From the NCBI RefSeq assembly GCF_003382565.3, contig NZ_CP086253.1, positions 3,534,001 to 3,598,000 of the forward strand: DNA of 64,000 nucleotides, read 5' to 3'. How positions within the stretch are numbered: the stretch's first letter is position 1; every line of letters starts with the position of its first letter. The translations under genes were made by a program, and so were the position numbers. Source of the stretch: Pectobacterium aquaticum. GTDB lineage: Bacteria > Pseudomonadota > Gammaproteobacteria > Enterobacterales > Enterobacteriaceae. This document shows, piece by piece, positions 8,938-18,168 of this stretch. Under the pieces are notes generated by a model. That model saw only the letters and a list, made by a program, of their open reading frames with translations, did not search any database and had not been told where the DNA came from.

Positions 8938-9071
8938 CGTCTGGAGTCGAACTGGCTGTCGGCGCGTATGACAAACTGACTGCCGCAGGCCGCAAGGTGC
9001 GCGTAGTGTCCATGCCGTCTACGGATGCGTTCGATAACGTCGTCGAAAAAGCGCAGGCGTTGCTGAAGTAA
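8937..9071 (+). pseudogene. Transketolase remnant with internal deletion
   Basis: Directly after the transaldolase stop, one frame reads SGVELAVGAYDKLTAAG, then VRVVSMPSTDAFD, then NVVEKAQALLK and a stop. The first two pieces match the region of transketolase near residue 600 and the last matches its extreme C-terminus (in TktA, TVDNVVAKAKELL). The N-terminal ~85% and about 60 residues between the two pieces are gone. There is no start codon with a ribosome-binding site. I read this as the decayed partner of a tal-tkt operon. Confidence 0.8.
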
Positions 9072-9158
9072 AGCGGCGGTTCGGTAAACTGACGATGCAG
9101 TAAAACACCGATAGTAGACTGCGATATCGCGCGCAAAAGGATCGCAAACCGCGCTATG

Positions 9159-9180
9159 GTTTGTGATCCAGATCAATTAA
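9159..9180 (+). promoter_or_regulatory. CRP-like site upstream of the beta-glucoside PTS gene
   Basis: TTTGTGATCCAGATCAATTAA has a perfect TGTGA left arm and a TCA right half, about 100 bp upstream of the RAT/terminator. It suggests catabolite control of the PTS operon. Confidence 0.5.
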
Positions 9181-9266
9181 TTCACCTGAGTATATTGCAT
9201 GACTCCAGCGCCGCATGCTGATATTGCGGCGCAACACCACAAGTTGCACCAGCCTATTTTTATCGC

Positions 9267-9295
9267 GGCGTGCTACTGCTTCGGCAGGCAAGACC
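9267..9295 (+). promoter_or_regulatory. RAT site (BglG/LicT antiterminator binding RNA)
   Basis: The 29-base segment contains GCTACTGCTTCGGCAGGCAA and ends in GACC, closely matching the ribonucleic antiterminator of bgl/lic operons. It overlaps the first bases of the terminator stem at 9291, the arrangement needed for mutually exclusive folding. The cognate antiterminator is encoded at 14227-15099. Confidence 0.8.
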
Positions 9296-9355
9296 AAAGT
9301 AAAAATGCATTTCCTCTTTTTTAGAGGTGCATTTTTATTTTGGTCTTTTTTTTTG
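9291..9355 (+). terminator. Leader terminator controlled by antitermination
   Basis: AGACCAAA pairs with TTTTGGTCT across an inner stem made of AAAAATGCA, CCTC, GAGG and TGCATTTTT, and a run of T follows. It ends about 30 bp before the PTS start codon, so the gene is expressed only when the antiterminator stabilises the overlapping RAT hairpin. Confidence 0.85.
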
Positions 9356-9385
9356 GCCTAATTGGCGTCAATACAGGGTAACACT

Positions 9386-11335
9386 ATGAATTATCAAAAA
9401 ACGAATTATCAAAAAACGAATTATCAAAAACTTGGATTCGACATCCTCGCGTTAAGCGGCGGCAAGCAGAACGTCAGCAAACTGACCCACTGCGCCACTC
9501 GCTTACGTTTCGAGTTCAACGACAGCGATGCCGTACAGGCAGACGCGATTGCTAAACTTCCCGGCGTTATCAGCGTAGTCGATCGCGGCGGCCAGTTTCA
9601 GGTGGTGATCGGCAACGACGTTCAAGTCACCTACCGGGCGATTTTGAACGAGATTGGCGAGATGAACGGCCAGCGCACTGCCAGCAGTAAAGAACCGCAG
9701 AAAAAAGGCGGCATTTTCTCGCAAATCATCAGCGTGATTTCCACCACCTTCACGCCCGTTATCCCGGCGATTACCGGCGCAGGGATGATTAAAGCCCTGC
9801 TGGCGATCCTCAAGCTGACGGGGTTAATTTCCGCCGACAGCACGACCTATCGCCTGCTGGACACTATCTCCGATGCAGCCTTCTTCTTCCTGCCTGTGCT
9901 GCTGGCTTACGGTGCCGCCATCAAGTTCGCCTGTAACCCGATTCTGGCGATGACGATTGCTGGCGCATTGCTGCACCCGAATCTGGCTCAGCTGCTAGCC
10001 TCCGGCGGCCCCATCAGCTTTATCGGTATTCCAGTGCGGCTGGCGGACTATGCCGGATCGGTATTGCCGATCATTCTTACCGTATGGATCATGTCTTACA
10101 TCGAGCAGTTTGCCGAAAAGATCTCGCCCTCGATGATCAAATTTTTCACCAAGCCGATGATCGTGCTGCTGGTTACCGCGCCGCTCGCGCTGGTGGTGAT
10201 TGGGCCTTTCGGTATTTTCCTCAACGATCTGGTCGCCAACGGCGCGGCGATCATTGACGGCAAGGCAAGCTGGTTAATCCCGATGCTGATGGGCGGTCTG
10301 CAACCGTTTTTGGTGATCACCGGCACCGCCTGGGCGATGACGCCAATTGCCACCTCACAGCTGACTCGCAACGGCTTCGAGATGATCAACGGGCCCGGCA
10401 TGCTGGCTTCCAACATTGCGCAGGGTGCCGCCACGCTGTGCGTCGCGTTTAAAACCAAGAACAAGAATCTGAAACAGCTGGCTTCTTCGGCGGGCTTCAC
10501 CGCGCTGCTGGGTATCACCGAACCTTCCCTGTACGGGGTGACGCTGAAACTGAAGAAACCGCTGATTGCCGCCATGATTGGTGGGGGCTGTGCGGGTATC
10601 TATGCTGGTTTAGCTGGGCTGGTTCGCTACGCCTTCGTCTCACCGGGGCTGGCAGCGCTGCCTGCTTTCATTGGTGAAAACCCGATGAACATCGTCCATG
10701 CGCTGATCACCTGCGCCATTGCGATTGTCGTCACGTTTGCTCTCACCTGGATCATGGGATTCGACGATCCGGTGGATGAAACTGACAGTGTCCAAACCGA
10801 CTCAGCTCAGGCAGACCAACGCCAAGCGTCACCGGCAGCCACTACCGCGCAAAAAACGCAGGCCGCAGAAAGCCGCGCAGAACCACAAACGATACTCAGC
10901 CCGCTGTCCGGCAAGCTGGTCGCGCTGAGTGACATCAACGATGACGTATTCTCACAGGGATTGCTGGGGCAAGGCGTGGCGATTATTCCTGACAACGGTG
11001 AAGTGGTCGCGCCCGTCAGTGGCGAAATCATCACGTTCCTTGAGTCTAAGCACGCCATCGGCATCCGGGCTGATAACGGTTTAGAATTGCTGATTCACGT
11101 CGGTCTGGACACGGTGAACCTCAACGGCAAGCACTTTACCGGCTATATCAAACCGGGCGACCGGGTTAGCGCAGGTGACAGGCTAATTAGCGTCGATCTG
11201 CATGAAATCATGCGTCTGGGCTACGACCCGGTTACGCCAGTCGTGATCATCAATAGCGATGAGTACGCCAGCGTCGTCTGTACCGCACCACAGCCGATCG
11301 CCCCGCTGGATACCATCATGAAAGTGAACGCCTGA
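9386..11335 (+). CDS. bglF: Beta-glucoside-specific PTS transporter, EIIBCA
   Basis: A fused EIIB-EIIC-EIIA permease of about 650 residues that imports and phosphorylates beta-glucosides such as arbutin, salicin or cellobiose. EIIB carries the phosphorylated Cys in LTHCATRLRF near residue 35; EIIC spans roughly residues 110-460 with many hydrophobic helices; a Gln/Ala-rich linker leads to EIIA with the active His in LLIHVGLDTV. The ATG at 9386 follows aggg; the TTG 24 bases upstream lacks support. The N-terminus has three tandem NYQK(T) units. It is first in a PTS-glucosidase operon behind a RAT-terminator switch. Confidence 0.92.
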   Translation: MNYQKTNYQKTNYQKLGFDILALSGGKQNVSKLTHCATRLRFEFNDSDAVQADAIAKLPGVISVVDRGGQFQVVIGNDVQVTYRAILNEIGEMNGQRTASSKEPQKKGGIFSQIISVISTTFTPVIPAITGAGMIKALLAILKLTGLISADSTTYRLLDTISDAAFFFLPVLLAYGAAIKFACNPILAMTIAGALLHPNLAQLLASGGPISFIGIPVRLADYAGSVLPIILTVWIMSYIEQFAEKISPSMIKFFTKPMIVLLVTAPLALVVIGPFGIFLNDLVANGAAIIDGKASWLIPMLMGGLQPFLVITGTAWAMTPIATSQLTRNGFEMINGPGMLASNIAQGAATLCVAFKTKNKNLKQLASSAGFTALLGITEPSLYGVTLKLKKPLIAAMIGGGCAGIYAGLAGLVRYAFVSPGLAALPAFIGENPMNIVHALITCAIAIVVTFALTWIMGFDDPVDETDSVQTDSAQADQRQASPAATTAQKTQAAESRAEPQTILSPLSGKLVALSDINDDVFSQGLLGQGVAIIPDNGEVVAPVSGEIITFLESKHAIGIRADNGLELLIHVGLDTVNLNGKHFTGYIKPGDRVSAGDRLISVDLHEIMRLGYDPVTPVVIINSDEYASVVCTAPQPIAPLDTIMKVNA

Positions 11336-11343
11336 CGATCCAT

Positions 11344-11374
11344 AAAAGCATTGGGCAAGGTGCCCAATGCTTTT
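11344..11374 (+). terminator. Intergenic hairpin between PTS and phospho-beta-glucosidase genes
   Basis: AAAAGCATTGGGCA and TGCCCAATGCTTTT form a perfect 14-bp stem with a three-base loop. With only four Ts it is probably a partial terminator or mRNA-protecting hairpin that sets the ratio of the two products. Confidence 0.6.
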
Positions 11375-11399
11375 CAGTCTCCCTGTATGTGAGAAAAAT

Positions 11400-12827
11400 A
11401 TGCACTATCAACAGCAAAAACACTTCCCAGCAGGTTTTCTGTGGGGAGCGTCGACGTCGGCTTATCAGGTAGAAGGTGGCTGGCAGGCCGATGGGAAAAG
11501 CCCGTCGATCATTGATCAATGCCAGCACCCAGAAAACACTGCCGACTTCACCGTCGCCAGCGATCACTACCATCGGTTTAAAGAAGATGTGCAGCTTTTC
11601 GCGGAGCTCGGCTTAAAGGCCTATCGCTTCTCTATCGCCTGGACACGTATTCTTCCCGATGGCACCGGTGCCATCAATCCGCTGGGTATCGCGTTTTACA
11701 ACAATCTGATTGATGAGTTGAACGCGCACAATATCGAACCGGTCGTCACGCTCTACCATTTCGATTTGCCTTATTGTCTTGAGGCACAAGGCGGCTGGCA
11801 GAATCGCGCCACGATTGATGCCTTTGTTCACTACGCCCGCACGCTGTTTACGCATTTCGGCGACAAGGTAAAATATTGGCTGACAATCAATGAACAGAAC
11901 ACCATGATTCTGCATCCCGGCGCAATTGGCCTGCCGAAAGGTGGCGTGTTACCGTCTAAAAAAGCACTGTATCAGCAAAACCACCACATGATGTTGGCAC
12001 AGGCGCAGGTCATGGCCTTGTGTCACGAACTCGCGCCCAATGGCCTGATTGGTCCGGCGATCAACACCACGTCTATGTATCAGGCCACCAGCAAACCGGA
12101 AGATGCTATCGCCGCACACAACTGGGAAACGCTGCGCTGCTGGAGTTTTTTGGATGTTGCCGTGCACGGCCGCTACAACGCGCTGGCCTGGCGTTATCTG
12201 GAAGATCGCGGTCTGGCACCGGAAACATTACCTGGCGATGACGATATCCTACAGTCAGGAAAGCCCGACTACGTGGCGATCAACTACTACTCCACCGCCA
12301 CCATTGCCGCCAGCAAAGGCGATGCGTCGGATGTCAGCGCCCGCGCGGGCGATCAGCAAATCATGCTGGGCGAACCCGGTGTTTATCGTGCAGCGGAAAA
12401 CCCGCACGTTGATAAAACGCCTTATGGCTGGGTGATCGATCCCGTTGGCTTGCGCTTAACGCTGCGGAAAACCTACGAGCGCTATCATCTGCCGATCCTG
12501 ATTACGGAAAACGGCATGGGCGCGCCGGATAAGCTTGAGGCCGACGGTACGATCGACGATCAATATCGCATCGATTTTATTGCTCGCCATATTGAACAGA
12601 TGCAGCTCGCCATCAGCGATGGCGTTGATCTTATTGGCTATTGCCCGTGGTCGGCGATCGATGTGGTCAGCACCCATCAGGGCTACGGTAAACGCTACGG
12701 GTTTATTTACGTGAACCGCGACGAATTTGATCTGAAAGACCTGCGCCGCATCAAAAAGAAAAGTTTTTACTGGTATCAAGGTGTCATAGAATCAAATGGA
12801 GCGCGCTTATTTCCCAGCGTCCCGTGA
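11400..12827 (+). CDS. 6-phospho-beta-glucosidase, glycoside hydrolase family 1
   Basis: A 475-residue cytoplasmic GH1 enzyme that hydrolyses the phosphorylated beta-glucosides delivered by the PTS. The N-terminal signature is FLWGASTSAYQVEGGW; the acid/base Glu is in TINEQNT and the nucleophile Glu in ITENGMG, both in expected places. The ATG at 11400 is used because GH1 homology starts within ten residues and the upstream frame lies in the hairpin. It is second in the antitermination-controlled operon; an insertion sequence follows 47 bp after the stop. Confidence 0.92.
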   Translation: MHYQQQKHFPAGFLWGASTSAYQVEGGWQADGKSPSIIDQCQHPENTADFTVASDHYHRFKEDVQLFAELGLKAYRFSIAWTRILPDGTGAINPLGIAFYNNLIDELNAHNIEPVVTLYHFDLPYCLEAQGGWQNRATIDAFVHYARTLFTHFGDKVKYWLTINEQNTMILHPGAIGLPKGGVLPSKKALYQQNHHMMLAQAQVMALCHELAPNGLIGPAINTTSMYQATSKPEDAIAAHNWETLRCWSFLDVAVHGRYNALAWRYLEDRGLAPETLPGDDDILQSGKPDYVAINYYSTATIAASKGDASDVSARAGDQQIMLGEPGVYRAAENPHVDKTPYGWVIDPVGLRLTLRKTYERYHLPILITENGMGAPDKLEADGTIDDQYRIDFIARHIEQMQLAISDGVDLIGYCPWSAIDVVSTHQGYGKRYGFIYVNRDEFDLKDLRRIKKKSFYWYQGVIESNGARLFPSVP

Positions 12828-12874
12828 TACCTATATCCAGTACACGTTGTTAAAACGGGGATGAGCACGACGCC

Positions 12875-14117
12875 CAGGGCGTCCGCATGAGTGATCAACA
12901 TTTAACCATTGACGTTAATCCAGCCATAAGAACTTGCTCCAAGAACACGGGTTTCATCATGCAGCGTTTTTGTTTCATCGGTACGCTAATCTTCGTTGGC
13001 TCGGCTCTGAGCATGTTCAGCGCCATGTGCCTTAACCCTGCCAAGTTTTCTGCGGCGTTTTCTCGGTAAATCTGGCAAGCATCCTCTCGCATACTGACAT
13101 CTAAAATCCAATGCATGGACTCGATACCCCAATGGGCCCGTATCGCATCTCCGGCCTGCTCTGGGGTTAGTTTGGCTGAACTGATGTAGTAGCGGTACTC
13201 CAACTCTGGCGCTTTGCCTTTTGCTGCGCGGTAACTTTCGACCATGACTATGCTGGTTAGCCCGAGCCAGGCAGAGAAATCCCCAACCATATCACTGGCA
13301 TCCAGTACATGGTAAGTGCGTGCCTCCACTCGGCTTTTCTGCTTCTCAACTTGAGATATGCCCCTGTCAATTGGCGCGCGCCGATGTGGGGTAAAAGCGG
13401 CCTGTATCGCTGCCGCTAACTTGCCTTGATTGCCCTTAACTGCCAATAAGTAGTCGCCACCTTTGCTCGTAATCGCCTTGGCAATCTTGGTCTGACAGGC
13501 CATCGCATCAATTGTCACGATGGCACCTCGCAAGTCCAACATCTGAATCAGCGCGGGTATCGCGGTGATTTCATTGCTTTTAGCATCAGTTTTAAGCTGG
13601 CCCAATACGAGTTGGTTGGCGCTGGCATAGGCACTTACCATATGGATGGTGCTTTGCCTGTCGTCTCTGTCATAAGAGCCGCGCAAAGTCTTGCCATCAA
13701 TAGCGACGACTTCACCACAGGTTAACTTGTGCACGGCTTTCATCCAGGCGAGAAAACAATCGCGGAATTCAGCGGGCTCAATATTTGAAATTAGGCGAGC
13801 AAAGGTATCATCAACGGGCACACCTTTTTCAAATAAGCCCTGTTTAAGGAACCAGTCATGATGGCCGAGAACGTACTCACGAATGTCAGTCCAGCCCTGG
13901 CCTCCCGCTATCACTGCGCAGATTGAAGCAAACAAAATATCAAACAGTGGGTAATCCACTTTTGCGCTTTGTCGTTCATCGCGGATGATACTGAAATGCG
14001 CTTTGATGGTATCTAAATTCATGGTCACTCCTCAAAAGAGGAGCATAAGATCATAGTCGACTCGTCAGGTCAATGTTGACGTCGAATTGTGCAAAAAACG
14101 TTCATGATCTTGCCCTG
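12875..14117 (-). mobile_element. ISAs1-family insertion sequence, complete
   Basis: The 1,243-bp element starts with CAGGGC and ends with GCCCTG and encodes one intact transposase. It is bracketed by direct repeats AGCACGACGCC at 12864-12874 and 14118-14128, about the target duplication size expected for this family (8-10 bp; one base may match by chance). It separates the glucosidase from its antiterminator gene, so read-through of the antiterminator from the PTS promoter is probably reduced. Confidence 0.9.
12895..14022 (-). CDS. ISAs1-family DDE transposase (H-repeat type)
   Basis: An intact transposase of 375 residues. Family marks are the N-terminal DYPLFDILFASICAVIAG, the catalytic Asp region VVAIDGKTLRGS, VTIDAMACQ, and HWGIESMHWILDVSMRED carrying the last acidic residue. 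The ATG at 14022 follows GAGGAG at good spacing and is preferred to the GTG two codons upstream. No frameshift or internal stop was seen, so the element may be active. Confidence 0.93.
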   Translation of the reverse strand: MNLDTIKAHFSIIRDERQSAKVDYPLFDILFASICAVIAGGQGWTDIREYVLGHHDWFLKQGLFEKGVPVDDTFARLISNIEPAEFRDCFLAWMKAVHKLTCGEVVAIDGKTLRGSYDRDDRQSTIHMVSAYASANQLVLGQLKTDAKSNEITAIPALIQMLDLRGAIVTIDAMACQTKIAKAITSKGGDYLLAVKGNQGKLAAAIQAAFTPHRRAPIDRGISQVEKQKSRVEARTYHVLDASDMVGDFSAWLGLTSIVMVESYRAAKGKAPELEYRYYISSAKLTPEQAGDAIRAHWGIESMHWILDVSMREDACQIYRENAAENLAGLRHMALNMLRAEPTKISVPMKQKRCMMKPVFLEQVLMAGLTSMVKC

Positions 14118-14128
14118 AGCACGACGCC
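14118..14128. repeat. Right copy of the IS target-site duplication
   Basis: AGCACGACGCC, identical to 12864-12874 on the other side of the element. Two intact copies indicate a simple, probably recent insertion. Confidence 0.85.
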
Positions 14129-14133
14129 GGATA

Positions 14134-14171
14134 TGTCACGTTGCAGGAAGCCTATTTCCCACAACGTGACA
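14134..14171. repeat. Inverted repeat upstream of the antiterminator gene
   Basis: TGTCACGTTG and CAACGTGACA form 10-bp arms around an 18-base loop. There is no T-run. It was in the glucosidase-antiterminator spacer before the IS arrived and could be an old operon-internal hairpin. Confidence 0.5.
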
Positions 14172-14226
14172 AATTAGGGGACAGGCTTATCTCACTGATT
14201 TTCTCACTGAACCACTCAAGAAACGC

Positions 14227-15099
14227 ATGATGGCTGAACCGATAAAAGCAATAAAAATACTGAACAATAGCCTGGTGTTATCTTCCGATGCAGATAACAA
14301 CGAAATCATTGTTATGGGGAAAGGAATCGGCTTTAACAGCAAGACCGGCGATATTCTCGATCCGGCCAAAATTGAGAAGACCTTTATTCTCAAGGATGGT
14401 ACATCGCCACGCGAATTTGCTCGTCTGATTGAGCACGTCGGGGAAGAATATGTTCATATCGTGAATAAGATTATTGATGATGCGAACCGGCAGCTTCATA
14501 GTCGCTTGAGCGAGCAGGTCTTTTTTACGCTGATCGACCATATCAGTTTTGCGATTGAGCGCTATCGCAAAGGCATCAGCATACAAAATCGTCTGCTTTA
14601 TGAAGTAAAGCGATTTTACCCGCAGGAATTTGCGATTGCCTCGCGGGCGCTCAACGACATTAACCAACAGATGAAGCTGGAATTGCCTGAAGAGGAAGCG
14701 GGCAATATCGCGTTTCATTTAGTCAACGCCCAAACCGACGTCCAGAATATGGAGAACACGCTCCAGTCGGTCAAGATGCTGAAAGATATCTTTAATATCA
14801 TCCAATACAACTTCCATATCGTGATTGATAAAGAGTCGATTAACTACTCCCGCTTCCTGACGCACATGCAATTCTTTATTCAGCGTCTGTTGGAAAATAG
14901 CCTGATTCATTCAAATGATGACTTTATTTTTGAGCAAGTCACCAAAGAATATCCTGATGCCTATAAATGCAGCCGACTGATCAAAGACTATATTCACAAC
15001 CTGCTCAACATCGACATTTCTAACGATGAAATGCTGTACCTAATTATTCATATCGTCCGTATCACCCCAGAACAGGAAAGCGCGCCCAATCGGCGATAA
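14227..15099 (+). CDS. licT: BglG/LicT-family transcription antiterminator
   Basis: A 290-residue RNA-binding antiterminator. The N-terminal co-antiterminator domain reads IKAIKILNNSLVLSSD and VMGKGIGFNSKTGD; two PRD domains follow, with phosphorylatable His residues in DHISFAIERYRKG and near LIIHIVRI. It should bind the RAT at 9267-9295 and allow transcription of the PTS operon when beta-glucosides are present. It lies in the same direction as that operon, now separated by an insertion sequence, so it must have a promoter in or beyond the IS, or rely on read-through. The start could be either of two adjacent ATG codons. Confidence 0.92.
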   Translation: MMAEPIKAIKILNNSLVLSSDADNNEIIVMGKGIGFNSKTGDILDPAKIEKTFILKDGTSPREFARLIEHVGEEYVHIVNKIIDDANRQLHSRLSEQVFFTLIDHISFAIERYRKGISIQNRLLYEVKRFYPQEFAIASRALNDINQQMKLELPEEEAGNIAFHLVNAQTDVQNMENTLQSVKMLKDIFNIIQYNFHIVIDKESINYSRFLTHMQFFIQRLLENSLIHSNDDFIFEQVTKEYPDAYKCSRLIKDYIHNLLNIDISNDEMLYLIIHIVRITPEQESAPNRR

Positions 15100-15326
15100 A
15101 TTGATCAGCGGTTTTCCTGCCGCTACTGCATCTCCTCGTTTTGATGACCTCACAAGTGCAACACGCACAAGAACCCATCCCTGATAGTCCATTTGGACAA
15201 GGAACAACCCATGCGGGTGACACGGCGATGACTGAAGATTTCATCGCATTTTTGGTTACTGGGCATGTTCAATCAATAAGGCATTAGCTACTATCATTTT
15301 CATAAGCAAATTATGGAAAATTTTTT

Positions 15327-16364
15327 GTGGCAACGATTACAGATATCGCTCAAAAAGCTGGGGTGGCAGCCTCAACCGTTTCTCGCGTACTTAATAACGA
15401 TCCCAGCCTGTCAATAACCAAAGAAAAGCGCCAACTCATCAAGAAAATTGCCCATGAGTTGGCCTATTTATCGCCCACACAACGTAAGCAGCAGAAAAAA
15501 AGGTTAGAGAACGCGCTTGTTGTCCGTTCTCATTTCAAAATGGATAATGACAATCTATTAAATCTCGCCGTCGTCCACTTTCTTACGCCCTCAGAAGAAC
15601 TCAACGATCCTTATTTCACCGCAATGCGTATTGGCATTGAAAACCGCTGCCACCATTTTAATATTTCGTTACGCAATCTATTCACCACCAATTTATCATC
15701 CAATAGCCAGACTTTATCTCAAGCGCAGGCGATCATTTGCGTAGGTCACTTTAGCGATAGCGATATCGCCTTAATCTCTTCATTAAATAAAAATCTGATT
15801 TTTATCGATTCGGCCCCTCTCGATAAACAATGTGACGCCGTGCTTTTTGATCGGGAAGCGGCCGCACGCGAAGTATTGTATTACATTGTGAATAGCGGCG
15901 CTCAGCGCCCCGCATTTATAGGGAACAATGAGAGTCGACTGCATGTATTTCAGGAGATAACGCAAAAACACGGTATCTACGACGAGTCGCGATGCAAAGT
16001 CAGTCAGTTATTCTGTATTGAGTCCGGCTATCAGGCGATGAATGAGTTGCTGCAACAAAAAGAGTGGCCTGATGTCGTGTTCGCGGCGACAGACATTATC
16101 GCTATTGGCGTGTACCGAGCGATTCAAGAGAAAGGTATTGCCATTCCTAAGCAAATAAAAGTGGTTGGGATGAATGACATCCCCACAGCACAGCATCTCA
16201 ATCCCAGTTTGACCACAATGCGACTTTACCCCACTGAAATGGGCGAAGCCGCCGTCGATCTGTTTTTAGAGCTGGTGGCAGGACGCTATTATAAAAAACA
16301 CGTACAGATTGGTTATGAGATGATGTGGCGCGAAAGCTTCACACTCAACGATGCCCTTTTATAA
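15327..16364 (+). CDS. LacI-family repressor, likely regulator of the galactan locus
   Basis: A 345-residue LacI/GalR regulator. The DNA-binding domain reads ITDIAQKAGVAASTVSRVLN near the start, then a periplasmic-binding-protein-like domain containing FAATDIIAIGVYRAI and NPSLTTMRLYP. The start is a GTG at 15327, chosen because the HTH begins two residues later. It converges with the GH53 gene and probably answers to galactose or galacto-oligosaccharide, as GanR does in soft-rot bacteria. A possible LacI-type site, TGAAAGCGTTACCA, lies at 22636-22649 upstream of the importer operon. Confidence 0.85.
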   Translation: MATITDIAQKAGVAASTVSRVLNNDPSLSITKEKRQLIKKIAHELAYLSPTQRKQQKKRLENALVVRSHFKMDNDNLLNLAVVHFLTPSEELNDPYFTAMRIGIENRCHHFNISLRNLFTTNLSSNSQTLSQAQAIICVGHFSDSDIALISSLNKNLIFIDSAPLDKQCDAVLFDREAAAREVLYYIVNSGAQRPAFIGNNESRLHVFQEITQKHGIYDESRCKVSQLFCIESGYQAMNELLQQKEWPDVVFAATDIIAIGVYRAIQEKGIAIPKQIKVVGMNDIPTAQHLNPSLTTMRLYPTEMGEAAVDLFLELVAGRYYKKHVQIGYEMMWRESFTLNDALL

Positions 16365-16434
16365 TACGTCCCCTTATCTTTCCTATCCTTACGAATATAC
16401 CGGCCACGTAAGCAAGCTACGCGGCCAGAGAGCG

Positions 16435-17958
16435 TCAATTAGCGGTTATTTTCCACAACTGATTCCATCCCCCGTTATCATGCCATTGAATACCGGATGC
16501 ACCGTTCTCTGTTGAACGGCTGTTAACATCCAAAAGCTTCCCACTGTTCCTATTCATGATTTTATAATAGCCATCGCCGGCATCCAAAATCAGCCATTGC
16601 TGGCTAAAATGGCCGGTGTTATACATTTGGAGAATTTGCGCACCATCCTCATTGGCACTGAAATTAACATCAATGTACTTTCCGCTATTCACATTCACCA
16701 GATTGAAATAACCATTGCCAATCGCGTTAAAATAAAAACGCTGGCTGTCCCAGTTGCCGTCACTGTATTGTTCAACCCATGCGCCATCTTCACTCGAACC
16801 GCTCACGATATTCAGCGATTTACTACTGTGTCGATTAACGATTTTATAGCGGGTGCCGTTGACGAAATTGATTTGCGATTCGGCAAACGCGTCCAGTGCT
16901 CGGGTAAATTGCAATACATTGGTTGAAACTTGCGTCGTCGCGCCTAAAGCGTAGCCATCCGGTAGCACCTTTGCATTAGCCGCTGGTTCCCAATAAAAAA
17001 CCCCAATCCCTTTATTTCCCGGCACGGCTTTAACAAGATTAATCGTATCCCTGATCGTCCAGTAACTGTCTGTCGGGTTGGTTTCCAAACCGCCGACTTC
17101 AACGACCATGACTTCCTTACCATACCGGCTCGCCATATCATTGAGATTGCTCGCCAGAGCGCCAGTGAGCTCCCAATAATTTTTCCCTTCCCAGTAGGGA
17201 TAGAACGAAAAGCCAATCACATCGGTTTTCCCACCGTGCGTGGTGAGGAAATTATCAAAAAACCAGCGAGAGTTTGAATTATTATTCCCATGCGCCAGAT
17301 GGCTGATCACCTTAGAGGAAGGGCTGACCGCTTTAACCGCATCATAGCCCGCATTCAGTAGCTGCGTTAGATTGGCAAACCGGCTTGTGCTACCTTCCGG
17401 GAGTAAAATGCCCGGGTTCATTTCGTTGCCGACCTGCACCCATTCCGGCGTCACGCCAGCGGATACCAACGCAGTCATCACTTCATGAGTGTGATTATAA
17501 ACGGCCGTCGTTAATTGACTCAGATTGTAGTTCGCCCACGCCGCTGGCTTTATTTGATGACCCGGATCCGCGAAAACATCACTGTAGTGGAAATCCACCA
17601 TGACGCGCATTCCCATCGCTTTGGCGCGCTGCGCGGCATCCACCACGCGGGTTTTATCCGTATAGCCAAGCATCGTCCAGGTCGTATTATCTTTATGCCA
17701 TAGCGCACTGGGGTCGGGATTAACGAAAATGCGTAACCGTACAGCGTTTATACCGTGATCGCGCAATATCTGTAATACATCGCGCGGCGTTCCTGCATCA
17801 TCACGCCAGCTTACCCCGCGATCTTCTAATTGCTTTACCCAGCCAATATCCGCGCCGTAAGCAAACGGCTGCGCCGCTTTCGCCAAATTGGCTGACATAA
17901 ACCCTATAAACAGCATTAACAATATAGAGATGATTCCTGAATAATTATTCTTTTTCAT
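16435..17958 (-). CDS. ganB: Secreted endo-1,4-beta-galactanase (GH53) with ricin-type lectin domain
   Basis: A 507-residue exported enzyme. A signal peptide of about 28 residues ends near NLAKAA. The GH53 domain (about residues 30-370) has the acid/base Glu in VQVGNEMNPG and the nucleophile Glu in MVVEVGG; it cuts beta-1,4-galactan side chains of pectin. Residues about 375-507 form three similar units of about 45 residues, each with YKIVN/FNLVN/YKIMN-R/V-NSGK and a QxW-type end, typical of RICIN/CBM13 lectins. It follows the ABC importer genes in the same direction, separated by a strong palindrome at 18069. Confidence 0.9.
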   Translation of the reverse strand: MKKNNYSGIISILLMLFIGFMSANLAKAAQPFAYGADIGWVKQLEDRGVSWRDDAGTPRDVLQILRDHGINAVRLRIFVNPDPSALWHKDNTTWTMLGYTDKTRVVDAAQRAKAMGMRVMVDFHYSDVFADPGHQIKPAAWANYNLSQLTTAVYNHTHEVMTALVSAGVTPEWVQVGNEMNPGILLPEGSTSRFANLTQLLNAGYDAVKAVSPSSKVISHLAHGNNNSNSRWFFDNFLTTHGGKTDVIGFSFYPYWEGKNYWELTGALASNLNDMASRYGKEVMVVEVGGLETNPTDSYWTIRDTINLVKAVPGNKGIGVFYWEPAANAKVLPDGYALGATTQVSTNVLQFTRALDAFAESQINFVNGTRYKIVNRHSSKSLNIVSGSSEDGAWVEQYSDGNWDSQRFYFNAIGNGYFNLVNVNSGKYIDVNFSANEDGAQILQMYNTGHFSQQWLILDAGDGYYKIMNRNSGKLLDVNSRSTENGASGIQWHDNGGWNQLWKITAN

Positions 17959-18068
17959 TCATTTCTCCTTGAGGTAACACGCTTAAAGGGCATTTATTAC
18001 ATAAATACCCAGGTACAGATTAAAAATAGAGGGGGATACTGATAAAAATAAATTTCACAGAATAAACC

Positions 18069-18090
18069 AAGCAGCCATTAATGGCTGCTT
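18069..18090 (-). terminator. Palindrome ending the ABC importer operon
   Basis: AAGCAGCCATT and its exact complement abut to give a 22-bp perfect palindrome between the ATPase and galactanase genes, followed on the minus strand by GGTTTATT. Probably a terminator or attenuator. Confidence 0.6.
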
Positions 18091-18168
18091 AGCTATTTTC
18101 TAAATTTTTCACTTATTCAACATGACGTTTTCTATGGCGTTATCCTCGTCATGACAGACATTTTATTT

